From: Struthio camelus
Taxonomy: Eukaryota; Chordata; Aves; Struthioniformes; Struthionidae
Direction: 5' to 3'
DNA length: 64,000 nucleotides
NCBI RefSeq assembly: GCF_040807025.1
Contig: NC_090953.1
Location: forward strand, 379,501-443,500
Part shown: piece by piece, positions 44,191 to 56,100 of the stretch
Numbering within the stretch: the first letter of the stretch is position 1
How the letters are laid out: every line of letters begins with the position of its first letter
The notes under the pieces: generated by a model
Databases searched by the model: none
What the model was told of the DNA's origin: nothing
What the model saw: the letters and a program-made list of their open reading frames with translations, nothing else
Position numbers and translations under genes: made by a program

Positions 44191-47100
44191 TCAGAGGACG
44201 CGGCGGGGCAGGCAGAGGAGGAGAGCCCAGGTGAAGCCAGACTGGGAGCTGGCTCCGCTCCTGCCTGCCGGAGAGAAAGCCCCATCAGAGCGGAGGTGTG
44301 CGCCAGACTTGGGGGGCAACAGCCCTGCGGCTGCCCGGAGGCCTCCGCGGCGCTCGCAGCTCTGGGCAGGGCTGGCGCGTCTGCCGCCCCGAGCCGCTCA
44401 GGGTCTGGGCGTAGGGCGGGAGGCAGCAGCGGGGGCAGCTCTCGGCTGCGCGGAGGTGGGACGAGGCGCCGCGCCGCGGCCCGAGAGGGGCGCGGGCTGG
44501 GCGGGCAGCAGGGCCGGGCTCCCTGCCGGCAGCGCGCCGGCGGTGGGCACCGAGCGGGGCCCTGCTCCTGCGCCTCGCTCCGGCCCGGCGCGAAGGGACG
44601 GCTCTGGCGAGGACGAGGATGCTGCCCCTGGCCAAAACCGCGTCTGCGCCGCCAGGGCGGCCCGGCTCTAGCGACGCAGGGCCGAGGCAGGCGGGGAGGA
44701 GGCGGGGAGCTGCCCGCGGCGGGAGGCGCGAGGGGGGCAGAAGCCCCCTGCTGCTCTCACCCTGGCCCTCCTGGGCTGCCGCCCCCTCCCACAGGGCGCC
44801 GGCCAGGGCCCGGCGCTGGGCGCTGCTCAGCCTCCGGCGCTGCTCCGGGGTGACAGCCGAGGCCTGGGCGCTGGAGAGGGTGCGCAGCTGGGCTGGGCCG
44901 AACACCACCTGCGAGGAGAGCCCAGCCGGCCAGGAGACCCCCGCCCCGCCTGCCGTGCCAGCCCGCTGCCCGCACCGTCCGGCGGCGGGGGCTCCGGCCG
45001 CCCAGCCCCGCGGGGAGGGGGGTGGCGGGGTCGGTACCGGCCGGGGAGGGGGCGGCGGGGTCGGCACCGGCCGGGGTGGCGCAAGGGCTGCGCACGTGGA
45101 GCAGCCGGACAGAGGGACAGCGGGACAGCCAGACAGCGGGCAGCGGGACAGCGGGATAGTGGGGCAGCCGGACAGCCGGACAGCAGGCAGCGGGCAGCGG
45201 GACAGCCAGACAGAGGGACAGGGGGCAGCCGGACAGCCGGACAGCCGGACAGTGGGACAGCAGCCCTGGCGCTGGCGGCCGCGGGAGGGAGCGTGGGGGC
45301 ACTCACTGCCAGCTTGGGTGCCGGGATGGCAGCGACGGCCTGGGGCGTGAGCGCCCAGATCTGCTCAGGGACCAGCGCCGAGAGGACGACGTCGGGGAGC
45401 CCGGCTGGGGGCGCGGGGGGCAGCAGTCACCGTGGCGGGCCAGGGCACGCTGCTGTCCCACCCCACGCGGCACTGCCCCTCACCTGCCAGCGTCCCGATC
45501 TCCGTGAAGATTTCGGGCCCCCAGGCCCCGGCCGGGCCGAAGGCTGCGCTGGAGGTCAGGCGAGCCGCCAAGGCCTCCATCTGCTGCTCCGAGCAGCGCA
45601 GGCTCAGGGAGCCCAGGAAAGGGGCTGCTTTGCTGCGGGGCGGCGGAGAGCGTCGCGTGCCCGGAGCCAGAGCCCGGCGCAGCGCGGCGCGGTGGCAGCC
45701 TTGCCTGGAGCCGCGTCCCTGCCTGCACCTCTGCGGCGCCCTGCTGCCCGCCCGGGGTCCGCGCGCGGAGCTGAGTCCCCCCGGCCCGGGCACGGACCTG
45801 AGCTCCCCGGCGTCCAGGCTCCGCAGCTCCGCCGCCCGCAGCCCGCAGAGCAGGTGCCCCAGCGCCACCAGCTCGGGCAGCAGCAGGTCCCGCGCGCTGG
45901 CCCCGCGCTGCCGCAGGAAGCCGGACACCACGGCCCGCGTCTGGGGGAGCAGAGCCCCGAGGTGGGCGCTGGGCGGCGGGCGGGGGCCCGGTGGCCCGGC
46001 CGGCCGGCTGCAGCGCGGCGCCCGGGGGCTCACCTGCCTGCCCGACCAGCCGTCCAGCTCGCCCAGGGCGGAGAGGGCCCCCCAGTCGGGCAGCGCCAGC
46101 TGCCGCAGCTCCGGCTCGCCCAGCTGGGTGGCCAGCCGGCCCAGGAGCAGGCTGGCGGCTGCCTGCGGCGCCTGGCCGCTGCCCAGCAGCTGCACGGCCC
46201 GGCAGCACCCGCTCAGCTGCCGGCCGGCCCTGGGCGCGCTCCCCCCGGCACCGAGCCTGGGGCGCCTGGCGCCAGCATGGTCCCACAGCCCGCCACGGCC
46301 AGCACAGACCCCCCCAAGACAGCACAGACCCCCCCAGCCCAGCACAGACCCCCCCCCACCCTCCCCAGCCCAGCTCAGCCCCCCCAGTCCAACACAGACC
46401 CCCAGCCCAGCTCTGCCCCCCCAGCCCAGCACAGACCCCCAGACCAGCACAGCCCCCCCCAGTCCAACACAGACCCCCAGCCCAGCTCTGCCCCCCCAGC
46501 CCAGCACAGACCCCCCCCAGCCCAGCTCAGCCCCCCCACTCCAGCACAGCCCCCCCAGCCCAGCTCTGCCCCCCCAAGTCCAGCACAGCCTCCCCAGCCC
46601 AGCTCTGCCCCCCCAGCCCAGCACAGACCCCCAGACCAGCACAGCCCCCCCCAGTCCAACACAGACCCCCAGCCCAGCACAGACCCCCCAGACCAGCACA
46701 GCCCCCCAGACCAGCTCAGCCCCTCCCAGTCCAGCACAGAACCCCCAATCCAACACAGACCCCCAGCCCAGCACAGACCCCCCCAGTCCAACACAGACCC
46801 CCAGCCCAGCTCAGCCCCCCCACGGCCAGTACAGACCCCCCCCAGGCCAGCACAGCCCCCCCCCAGCCAGCTCAGCTCCCCCCAGCCCAGCTAAGCCCCC
46901 CAGCCCAGCACAGCCCCCCAGCCCAGCTCTGCCCCCCCAGCCCAGCACAGCCCCCCAGCCCAGCTCTGCCCCCCCAGCCCAGCACAGACCCCCAGCCCCG
47001 GCTGCGCCCCCTCTCCGGCCCGTCTCACCCGCCTGGCCTGGCCCAGGACGGCGCGCAGCTGGTCGGGGCGCAGCGCCGGGTCGGTGCTGAGCAGCCCCAG

Positions 47101-50100
47101 GCAGGGCCGGAGCTGCGCGGGGTCCATGGCGGCGAGCTGGGCCGCGCTCCAGGCCGCGGGGAAGGTGGCACGCACGTCGGCGCAGCTGGGCACCGGGGCT
47201 GCGGAGCCGGCGGCAGCGCGGCCTGGCCCCAGCCCTGGCCCCCAGCAGCACCCAGCCCCGGGAGGGGACGGCACCGGGGACGTGGGGCACAGGGGACACG
47301 GGGTCAATGCCGGGGGACGGCATCGGGGACGTGGGGCACGGCGGGGACGGGGCCAATGCCGGGGGACGGCACCGGGGACGCGGGGCACAGGGGGGACGGG
47401 GCCAATGCCGGGGGACGGCACCGGGGACGTGGGGCACGGCGGGGACGGGGCCAATGCCGGGGGACGGCACCGGGGACGTGGGGCACAGGGGGGACGGGGC
47501 CAATGCCGGGGGACGGCACCGGGGACGTGGGGCACAGGGGGGACGGGGCCAATGCCGGGGGACGGCACCGGGGACGTGGGGCACAGGGGGGACGGGGTCA
47601 ATGCCGGGGGACGGCATCGGGGACGTGGGGCACGGCGGGGACGGGGCCAATGCCGGGGGACGGCACCGGGGACGTGGGGCACAGGGGGGACGGGGCCAAT
47701 GCCGGGGGACGGCACCGGGGACGTGGGGCACAGGGGGGACGGGGCCAATGCCGGGGGACGGCACCGGGGACGTGGGGCACAGGGGACACGGGGTCAATGC
47801 CGGGGGACGGCACCGGGGACGCGGGGCACAGGGGGGACGGGGCCAATGCCAGGGGACGGCACCGGGGACGTGGGGCACAGGGGGGACGGGGCCAATGCCG
47901 GGGGACGGCACCGGGGACGTGGGGCACAGGGGACACGGGGTCAATGCCGGGGGGACGGCACCGGGGACGTGGGGCACAGGGGGGACGGGGCCAATGCCGG
48001 GGGACGGCACCGGGGACGTGGGGCACAGGGGGGACGGGGCCAATGCCGGGGGACGGCACCGGGGACGTGGGGCACAGGGGGGACGGGGCCAATGCCGGGG
48101 GACGGCACCGGGGACGTGGGGCACAGGGGGGACGGGGCCAATGCCGGGGGATGGCACCGGGGACGTGGGGCACAGGGGGGACGGGGCCAATGCCGGGGGA
48201 CGGCACCGGGGACGTGGGGCACAGGGGACCGACCACTCCTGGACAGGGACAGCCTGGGGTCGGGGGGCACCAGGGGACGCAGGACCAGCCCCAGGCAGGA
48301 CGGGACCCGGGACGGGGGGCACAGGGGACACGTGGCAGCTGGGCGAGGGGTGTGCGAGCAGCCCCGGGGGGAGGCTCTGGGGACCCGAGGGCAGGAGCGG
48401 GGCAGGGGCAGCGCTGCCTCACCTCGGTGGCCCGGCCCGGTGGCTCCCACCAGCGGGGCCACCAGGGCCTCCAGCTGCGGGCCGGGGCCGGGGCCGGGGG
48501 GGCGGCAGAGGCGGCCCAGCTCGCTCCCGTCCCAGTCCCGCTGGCTCTGCAGCAGCCGCTCCACCGCGGCGCGGCTCAGCAAGTCCTGCGCGGCGCGGCA
48601 GAGGCCTGAGCGGGGCGGCACCGACCCGGCGGCGGAACGGCCCGGGGCGGCGGGGTCGGCACCGGCCGGGGAGGGGGGCGGCGGGGTCGGCACCGGCCGG
48701 GGTGGCGCAAGGGCTGCGCACGTGGAGCAGCCGGACAGAGGGACAGCGGGACAGCCAGACAGCGGGCAGCGGGACAGCGGGATAGTGGGGCAGCCGGACA
48801 GCAGGACAGCGGGCAGCCGGACAGCGGGACAGCCAGACAGAGGGACAGCGGGGCAGCCAGACAGCCGGACAGTGGGACAGCAGGGCAGCCGGACAGCGGG
48901 ACACCGGGACAGCTGGACAGCGGGCAGGCGGAGAGCGGGCAGGCGGAGAGCGGGCAGCCTCACCCGCGGCACGGCGCGCAGGCTCCCGGCCGGCAGCAGG
49001 AACACCAGGCGCCCCAGCTGCTGCAGGGCGGGCGGGCGCCAGCGGGGCGGCGGCCTGCGGGCAGCGGGGTCAGGGCACCGCCCGGCACCGCCCGGCCCGG
49101 CCCGGCCCGGCCCGGCCCCGCCGCCGCCTACCCCAGCGCGCCTTCGGCCAGCAGCAGCCGGCCCAGCTCCTCGGCCGCCTCCGCGGCCACGCAGGTGGCC
49201 TGCAGCTCCGCCAGGCGCGGCAGGAGGCTCTCGGGGGCCAGGCGCGCCGCGCTCTCCCGGCCCAGGAAGCCCACGAGCGGGCCCAGCGCGTCCAGGGCCT
49301 CGGCGGGCAGCGGCGGGGGGCCGCGGGGGGGCCCGGCCGGCGCGGCGCCCCGGGACAGGGCGCGCAGGGCCCCGCGAGCCAGGGCCGCGCGGCGGGCGGG
49401 CGGCAGCGCCAGCAGGCTGCGGGGCCGCCGTCTCGCGTGGGCCAGCGCCGGCCGCAGCGCCGGGCCCGGCAGCGTCTCCAGCAGCTTCGCCCTGCGGGAC
49501 CGAGACTGCGCTGCGGGCGCCGCCGGCGGACGGGGCGGCCCCCGGCCCCGGCCCCGGCACCTACGGCAGCTCCATGAGGAACTCGGGTCCCAGCCGTGCC
49601 AGCTCCTCCCGGGCGAGCGGCGGCCGCCTGAGCGCCTCCTCCTGCACGCAGCGCCGCTGCGGACACCGCGGCCGTGAGCGGCGGCACCGCTGCCGTCGGG
49701 CGGCGCCGGGCTCGGCAGAGCCTGCTCCTTACCAGGCTGGCGGGCAGGGCGCGGGGCCGCGCGTAGAGGGTCCCCAGAGCCCCCAGGAAATCCTCGCGGC
49801 CCAGCTCCTGCAGCGCGGCGCAGCTCATGCCCACCACCAGCGAGCCCAGGGCGCTGCACGGCCGTGGGGTGAGACCGTGTCCTTCCTCGCTCCGGCTCGT
49901 ACTGCCCGCGACCCTGGGGAGACCTGCTCGACCCCTGCCAGGGCACCCCCTGCACCCTGCCTCTGCCCAGGGCACCCAGCCCCTGCCCAGGGCACCCACC
50001 CTGCACCCTGCCCCTGCCCAGGGCACCCAGCCCCTGCCCAGGGCACCCACCCTGCACCCTGCCTCTGCCCAGGGCACTCACCCTGCACCCAGCCCCTGCC

Positions 50101-53100
50101 AGGGCACCCCTTGCACCCTGCCTCTGCCCAGGGCACCCACCCTGCACCCTGCCTCTGCCCAGGGCACCCACCCTGCACCCTGCCCCTGCCCAGGGCACCC
50201 CCTGCACCCTGCCCCTGCCCAGGGCACCCACCCTGCACCCTGCCCCTGCCCAGGGCACCCCCTGCCCAGGGCGCCCCCTGCACCCTGCCCCTGCCCAGGG
50301 CACCCACCCTGCACCCAGCCCCTGCCAGGGCACCCAGCCCCTGCCCAGGGCACCCACCCTGCACCCTGCCCCTGCCCAGGGCACCCCCTGCACCCTGCCT
50401 CTGCCCAGGGCACCCAGCCCCTGCCCAGGGCACCCACCCTGCACCCTGCCCCTGCCCAGGGCACCCCCTGCACCCTGCCTCTGCCCAGGGCACTCACCCT
50501 GCACCCAGCCCCTGCCAGGGCACCCCTTGCACCCTGCCTCTGCCCAGGGCACCCACCCTGCACCCTGCCTCTGCCCAGGGCAACCCCCCTGCACCCAGCC
50601 CCTGGCCAGCTGGCACCCAGCCCCTGCCCAGAGCACCCCCCCAGCCCCAGCCCTGGCCCAGGCCCCCCCCCCGCACCCTGCCCTTGCCCAGGGCACCCAG
50701 CCCTGGCCCAGGGCCCCCCCGCACCCTGCACCCTGCCCAGGGCACCCCACCTCTCCCAGCTCCCTGCCCTCCACGGGACCCAGCCCCGGCCCAGCTGGCG
50801 CCGGCAGCTCTCACCCGGTGGCGCGGTGGCTGCGGTTGGCGCTGGCTCCCACCTCCCTCCAGAGGAGCTGGGCCTGCGGAGGGGCAGCGGTGGGAGGCGG
50901 TGGGGGCGCAGGCCGCCCGCGCGGCCCCGTGCCCGGCCCCTTACCTGCTGCGGGGACCAGGGCAGGTGCGGGGCCCGCGGGGCGCCCTGCAGGGCCTGGG
51001 CGCCCGGCCGCAGGAGCTGCAGCGGCACCAGGGGCAGCAGGCAGTCGGGCCAGCCGTCCGGGGGCTGCTCCCGCCGGGGGCCCTGGGGAGGCGCGGGCGC
51101 CGGGGTGAGCGCTGCCGGCCGGCCGAGGGGCCCCCGCCTTGCTCGCCTGCGGGTACCTGCAGGGCCTGCAGCAGCGCCGCCGTCTGCGCCGCCGAGAGCA
51201 GCGGCAGGGCCGGCCCCAGGCACGCACAGCCTCGGCGCCGGAGCAGGGCCAGCACGGCCGCCAGCGACCTGGGGCTCAGGCCCGGCAGCAGGGGACACAG
51301 CCTGCCCGCGTCGCCCGCCGTCACCTGCCAAGAACCGCGCCGGCCCGCTCAGGCCGCCGTGCCGCAGCGGGGCAGGCCGGGCTGCCGGCCCCGGGAGCGG
51401 CCGAGGGGCTGGGAGCAGGGGCAGGCGTGGGGACAGCAGCGCAGGGCTGCGCCGCGCGGGGGTCTCGTCCTCTCCCTGCTCCCGGGCTCGGGGGAGGCAG
51501 GAGCATCCGGACACTCACGTCGTCCCTCCGGACGGCCCGGGTGAGCAGGAAGGATGCCTGGAGGGAAGGACGAGGCGGTGGGGCCAGCGGCGGGGCCGCG
51601 CGCCCGGGGGGCCGGTGGCACCGCCAGCTGGGCGGACGGCGAGGCTCCGGGGTGCCGCGCCGGGCTCACCTGGGCGCGCGTCAGCTGCGCGGGCTGCAGC
51701 GCGGGCAGCAGGGCGTCCAGCTGGGCAGCCGACAGGCGCTCCAGGAAGCCCACCCCCATTTCGGGGAGGACGCCTCTCCACGCCGGCAGCTCCCCAGGGC
51801 CCATCGCGGCCAGGCTGGTGGAGCGCAGCAAGTCCGCGAGGGCGAGCATGACCTGCCGGCGCGGAGCCGCAGGGCTGTGAGCCTGGGGCTGGTGGGCAGA
51901 TTGCCCCCCGGCCGGCCCCACGGCAGGGGAAGGGACGGAGCTGCTCCCGGCACCCGGCCCCAGCGCGCTGCCTGGCCAGGAGCCGGCGCCGGCGGCCCCG
52001 TCGTGGCCGGGCTCTCCCAGCAGCCAGGCGACGGGAGGCTGCAGCTGCGGGGCGCCCGCTGGCGGGGTGCCCCGGGGATGCCCCGCGCGCCGCCGGCTCA
52101 CCCGCCCATGCTGCTGCAGGGTCCCCGCGGCGGCGCACGCCAGCAGGCTCTGCTCCACCGGCCCCCGCGGGTCTTGCAGCGCCGCCAGCTCCTGCAGCTC
52201 CTCGGGGCTCAGGAAGCAGGCGAGGGTCCCAAGCCTGCGCGGAAACAGCCACGGCCCAGAGCCGGCGCGGGCAGCCCTGCGAGCGCCTGCCCTGGCGCTG
52301 CTCCCTGCCCCTCACCGGGGCGGCAGGGCACGGCTCGGGGCAGGGCCGCGCGGGCGCTGGCAGCACCCCGTCGCCCTCACCTCTGCGCTGCCGCGGGGCC
52401 GGCCTCGCGGCTCCCGTTCACCAGGCTGCGTGCCACATGGTGGCCCTGCGCCAGCCCCAGGGGCAGCAGCTGCCAGCCGTCCCCCAGCCCCCAGATCTGC
52501 CCAGGCACAAAGGGGTCAACGCACAGAGGGAGCCTTGGCCGGGGTCTCCCGGCCAGACCGGGCTGGGCATGGGGGATTGCCAGACGGAGGGGTGCTGGGT
52601 CGGGGGGGTGGCAGGTCCCAGCCCCACGGCAGGGTCGGAGGTGGCAAGTCCCAGTCCTGCAGCAGGGTTGGGGGGTGGCAGGTCCCAGTCCCAGGGCAAT
52701 GTCAGGGGGTGGCAGGTCCCAGTCCTGCAGCAGGGTCGGGGTGCAGGGTCCTGGTGCTCCAGGGCAGGGTCGGGGGGGTGGCAGGTCCCAGCCCCACGGC
52801 AGGGTCGGAGGTGGCAAGTCCCAGTCCTGCAGCAGGGTTGGGGGGTGGCAGGTCCCAGTCCCAGGGCAATGTCAGGGGGTGGCAGGTCCCAGTCCTGCAG
52901 CAGGGTTGGGGTGCAGGGTCCTGGTGCCTTGGGGCAGGGTCGGGGGGGCAGGGTCCTGGCGCCCCGGGCAGGGTCGGGGTGAAGGCATGCTGGTGGGGCG
53001 CAGCGTCCCAGGGCAGGGGAGGCGGCAGTGGGGGGGGTCTCCCCGTGCACCTGCTGGGGCGTGAGCTGCAGGAAGCAGCTCAGCGGCAAGTGGGGCAGCA

Positions 53101-56100
53101 GCGGCAGGGCGGCGCGGAGGAAGCTCAGGGGCCAGGTGGGCACAGCCCCGAGGAAGGGGGCCTGCAGCAGGCGCCTGGCAAAGGCAGCTTTCTGCCCCGG
53201 CATCAGCTGGGTGCTGTGCGTCTGCAGGGCGGCGAGGCTGTGGGGACAGGGAGCCGGGGTACAGCTGCCAAGAGACGGCCCGAGCCCACGCCGAGCCCAC
53301 ACCCACCCCACACAACACACTGGAGACTTCATCAAGCGTCTGCCCTGCAGAGCCCAGGGCCCCAGGGGCTGAGGGGTGCTCTGCACGGCTATTGCATGGC
53401 CAGCTTGGCCGGGTCCCTGCAGGGACAGGGCAGCGCGGTGCCGGGGCTCTGCGGGGACGGGGCAGGTTGGGGCTGGGCCGGGTCCCCGCAGGGGCAGGGC
53501 AGCGCGGTGCTGGACGGAGCAGGGCCGTGCCACATGTGCAGGCAGCCCAGACGTGCAGCTCTGCTTACACCGTCTCGTTGGCCAGGAGGTCTGGCGGGAA
53601 CCTCATGATGTCAGACACAGCCATGAAGGGGAGGAACTGCGACAGGTCGACAAACAGCTGTGGGGTGAGATGAGAAAACCTGCGAAGCAGCAGTGAAGCC
53701 AGCGACTGCAGCGCTTCCTCTCTGGATGGCAGCACCTGCAAAGCTGCTGTGAGCCTGGACCTCGGCAGGGCTCAGCCCCAGCCGCCCAGCACAAGCCCAG
53801 CACTGCTGTGATGGGTCCAGCCTGGCTGTCGCCCCAGAAAAGCACCCCCAGCATGGACCCTGCACCCCCCCCCAGCACTGACTTTGCCCCCTGTGCTTGG
53901 GCTCTGCATGCCCTCGTGTGCAGGCTCTGCACCCCCACGCATGGGATCTGCAGCCCAGAGCCCTGCACTCCCTTGTGCACAGACTCTGCACCTGCCCCGA
54001 GCATGGTCTGCATCGCGATGCGTGAGCTCTGCACCCCCCACGTCTGAGCTCTGCACCCCCCCACGTCTGAGCTCTGCACCCCCCGTGTCCGGGCTCTGCA
54101 CCCCCCACGTCTGAGCTCTGCACCCCCCCGCGTCTGAGCTCTGCACCCCCCGTGTCCGGGCTCTGCACCCCCCACGTCTGAGCTCTGCACCCCCCCACAT
54201 CTGAGCTCTGCACCCCCCGCATGCCGGCTCTGCACCCCCGGGCCGGGCTCAGCCCCTCTAACCACATCCACTCGCAGCCGGTGCCAGGAGCGATGCAGCA
54301 GGGCCAGGAAACGCTGCACGGCCTCGCTGTCTGCTGAGAGCAGCAGCTGGCGAAGGCGCTCGGGTGGCATCTGCAGGTACTCCTGCGGGGGGAGGCAGCT
54401 CGGGCCCTGTGCCAGCCCCCACGCCAGGGCGGCGGGCAGGCCGCCCCGCGCTCCGCAGGATGCTCCGTGGGCTGGCGCTGGCCCGGCTGGGGGGCCGCAC
54501 CTGCAGGAGGATCCCCAGGGCTGGCGTGCCCTCCTCCTCCTGGAGCAGGTCCCAGAGCATGGCCTGCAGGGGAGCCGGGCTGAGCGCCGCAGCCCTGCCT
54601 GGACCTTCCCCAGCGCCGGGCGCCCCACGGCGGGTCCCGCGAGCCCTGCTGGGGGGCAGCAGACCCAGGGGCCGGGGCAGGGCGCCCCGAGCCGCGGCCC
54701 CGGCGCCCTGTTCCGGGCTCCCCGCTCCCGACCCGGGAGCCGAGGAGGGGAGCGGGCAGGCGCCCGGCCCCGCAGCCCGCCTGGCCGCCCCGCGGAGGGC
54801 CGTCCTCGCTCGCCCCGCAGGCAGGTGGGCGCCCGGGGCCGGCGGCCAGAGCCGCCTGCGCGGCCCGCCCCGCGCTCCCGACTCACGCTGAAGCAGCTCA
54901 GCAGCTCCTGCTTGGCCGAGGCCTCGCGTCCCCGCTGCAGGTAGCGGCCCACGGCCCGCAGGACGCCCCCGGCGGCGCCGGCCCAGGAGGAGCTGCCGTT
55001 CAGGAGGCTGGAGAGCAGGACGGCGTCGTGGAGCTGCCGCCGGGCCGCCCGGCCGGCCTCGTCCAGCTCGCAGAGGGCCAGGACGGAGTCGAGCAGGCGC
55101 AGCAGGTAGTTGACGTGGGCGACCCAGGCGGGAACCTGCCGGCAGCGCGCGAGCTGCGACGCCAGCCCCAGCAGGTAGGCGCCGGGGTGCGGGCAGAGCC
55201 CCGCGCCGTCCCGCTCGGCCGGCAGCGGCAGCAGCGCCAGCAGCTGCTGCAGGAGGCAGCGGCCGCCGGGCCGGGCGCCCCGGCAGTGCTCCTGCACCCC
55301 GGGCTGGGGCCGCCCCGGTGGCCGGGCGGCGCACGCCGGCTCCCGGGCGCTGCCGGGACTGGGGGCCCCGCATGGCTCCGAGGGGCTGGCGCTCGCCCGC
55401 GGGCTTGGGGCCCCGGCCGAGCAGGGCTCTGCGCCCGCCGGGGGGCCGGGGGGCCGGGGCAGCACCGCGGGGCCGCAGCCCCAGGCGCTCCAGAGCCTGC
55501 CGCTTCCCAGGAAGCAGCTCCACGCATCCTCCCAGCGCGCGCCCGGCGGGCAGGCGCCGCGGCCGGGGGGCTGCGGCCCCGGCGGGCCGGCGCAGAGCTC
55601 CTCCAGCAGGAGCTGCTGGGGGCCGGGGGTCTCCCTCAGGGAGACGTTGCTGCAGACGGTGGCATTGAACCGGGCGGGGAAATGCTCCCGGCAGAGCAAT
55701 GCCCACGCAGAGCCCCCGGAGAGGTACCAGTCCGCGTCCGAGCACGCGACCCCCAGGTCCCCGGGGCGCTGGCTGGAGCCCCTGGAGCTGTTGAAGAGGT
55801 TGCAGTAGAGGTAGATGGTGAAGTTGGAGACGCCGGGCAGCCCCGGGACGCTGCGGTTGCAAGCAGCCTCCAGGACAGGGGGCAAGAGCGAGGGCTCGGC
55901 CTGGGGCGCAGCCGCTCTCCTGGGGACGGGCTGGAGGCAGCCGGCGAGGGGCGGCGGGGCCGGGAGCGCCCGGGCCGGGAAGCCCAGGTCCCAGCTGACG
56001 TTGTGGCGGAAGCCCCTGGAGGGCAGAGAGCGGGTCGGCACCGGCGCAGTCCACCCCGGGGAGAGCTGCCCGTCCGGGGCCCGGGCGCCGCAGCGCCCGC

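Larger units (their letters stand above)
44191..52496 (-). other. STRC: STRC coding exons 9-27
   Basis: The exons are 52381-52496, 52102-52234, 51670-51852, 51519-51557, 51157-51324, 50945-51082, 50815-50873, 49733-49853, 49565-49656, 49132-49491, 48964-49054, 48423-48585, 47029-47198, 46034-46189, 45798-45940, 45484-45632, 45307-45404, 44761-44908 and 44191-44264 (stop TGA). This is the better conserved C-terminal half. For exon 20 (48423-48585) the acceptor at 48585 keeps the frame and aligns with human IPR|EALGPETLERLL; the AG 20 bases earlier would shift it. The donor at 45798 is CAG|GTCCGT. Confidence 0.88.

Noticed and set aside
47262..48225. CRISPR-like regular repeats
   Set aside because: The 49-bp units are directly adjacent without unique spacers, and the DNA is vertebrate. 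This is a minisatellite.
47084..51544. A 1486-codon plus-strand frame and similar long frames at 45293-53608
   Set aside because: They run antisense through STRC exons and the GC-rich minisatellites between them. Their translations are periodic with the repeat units.
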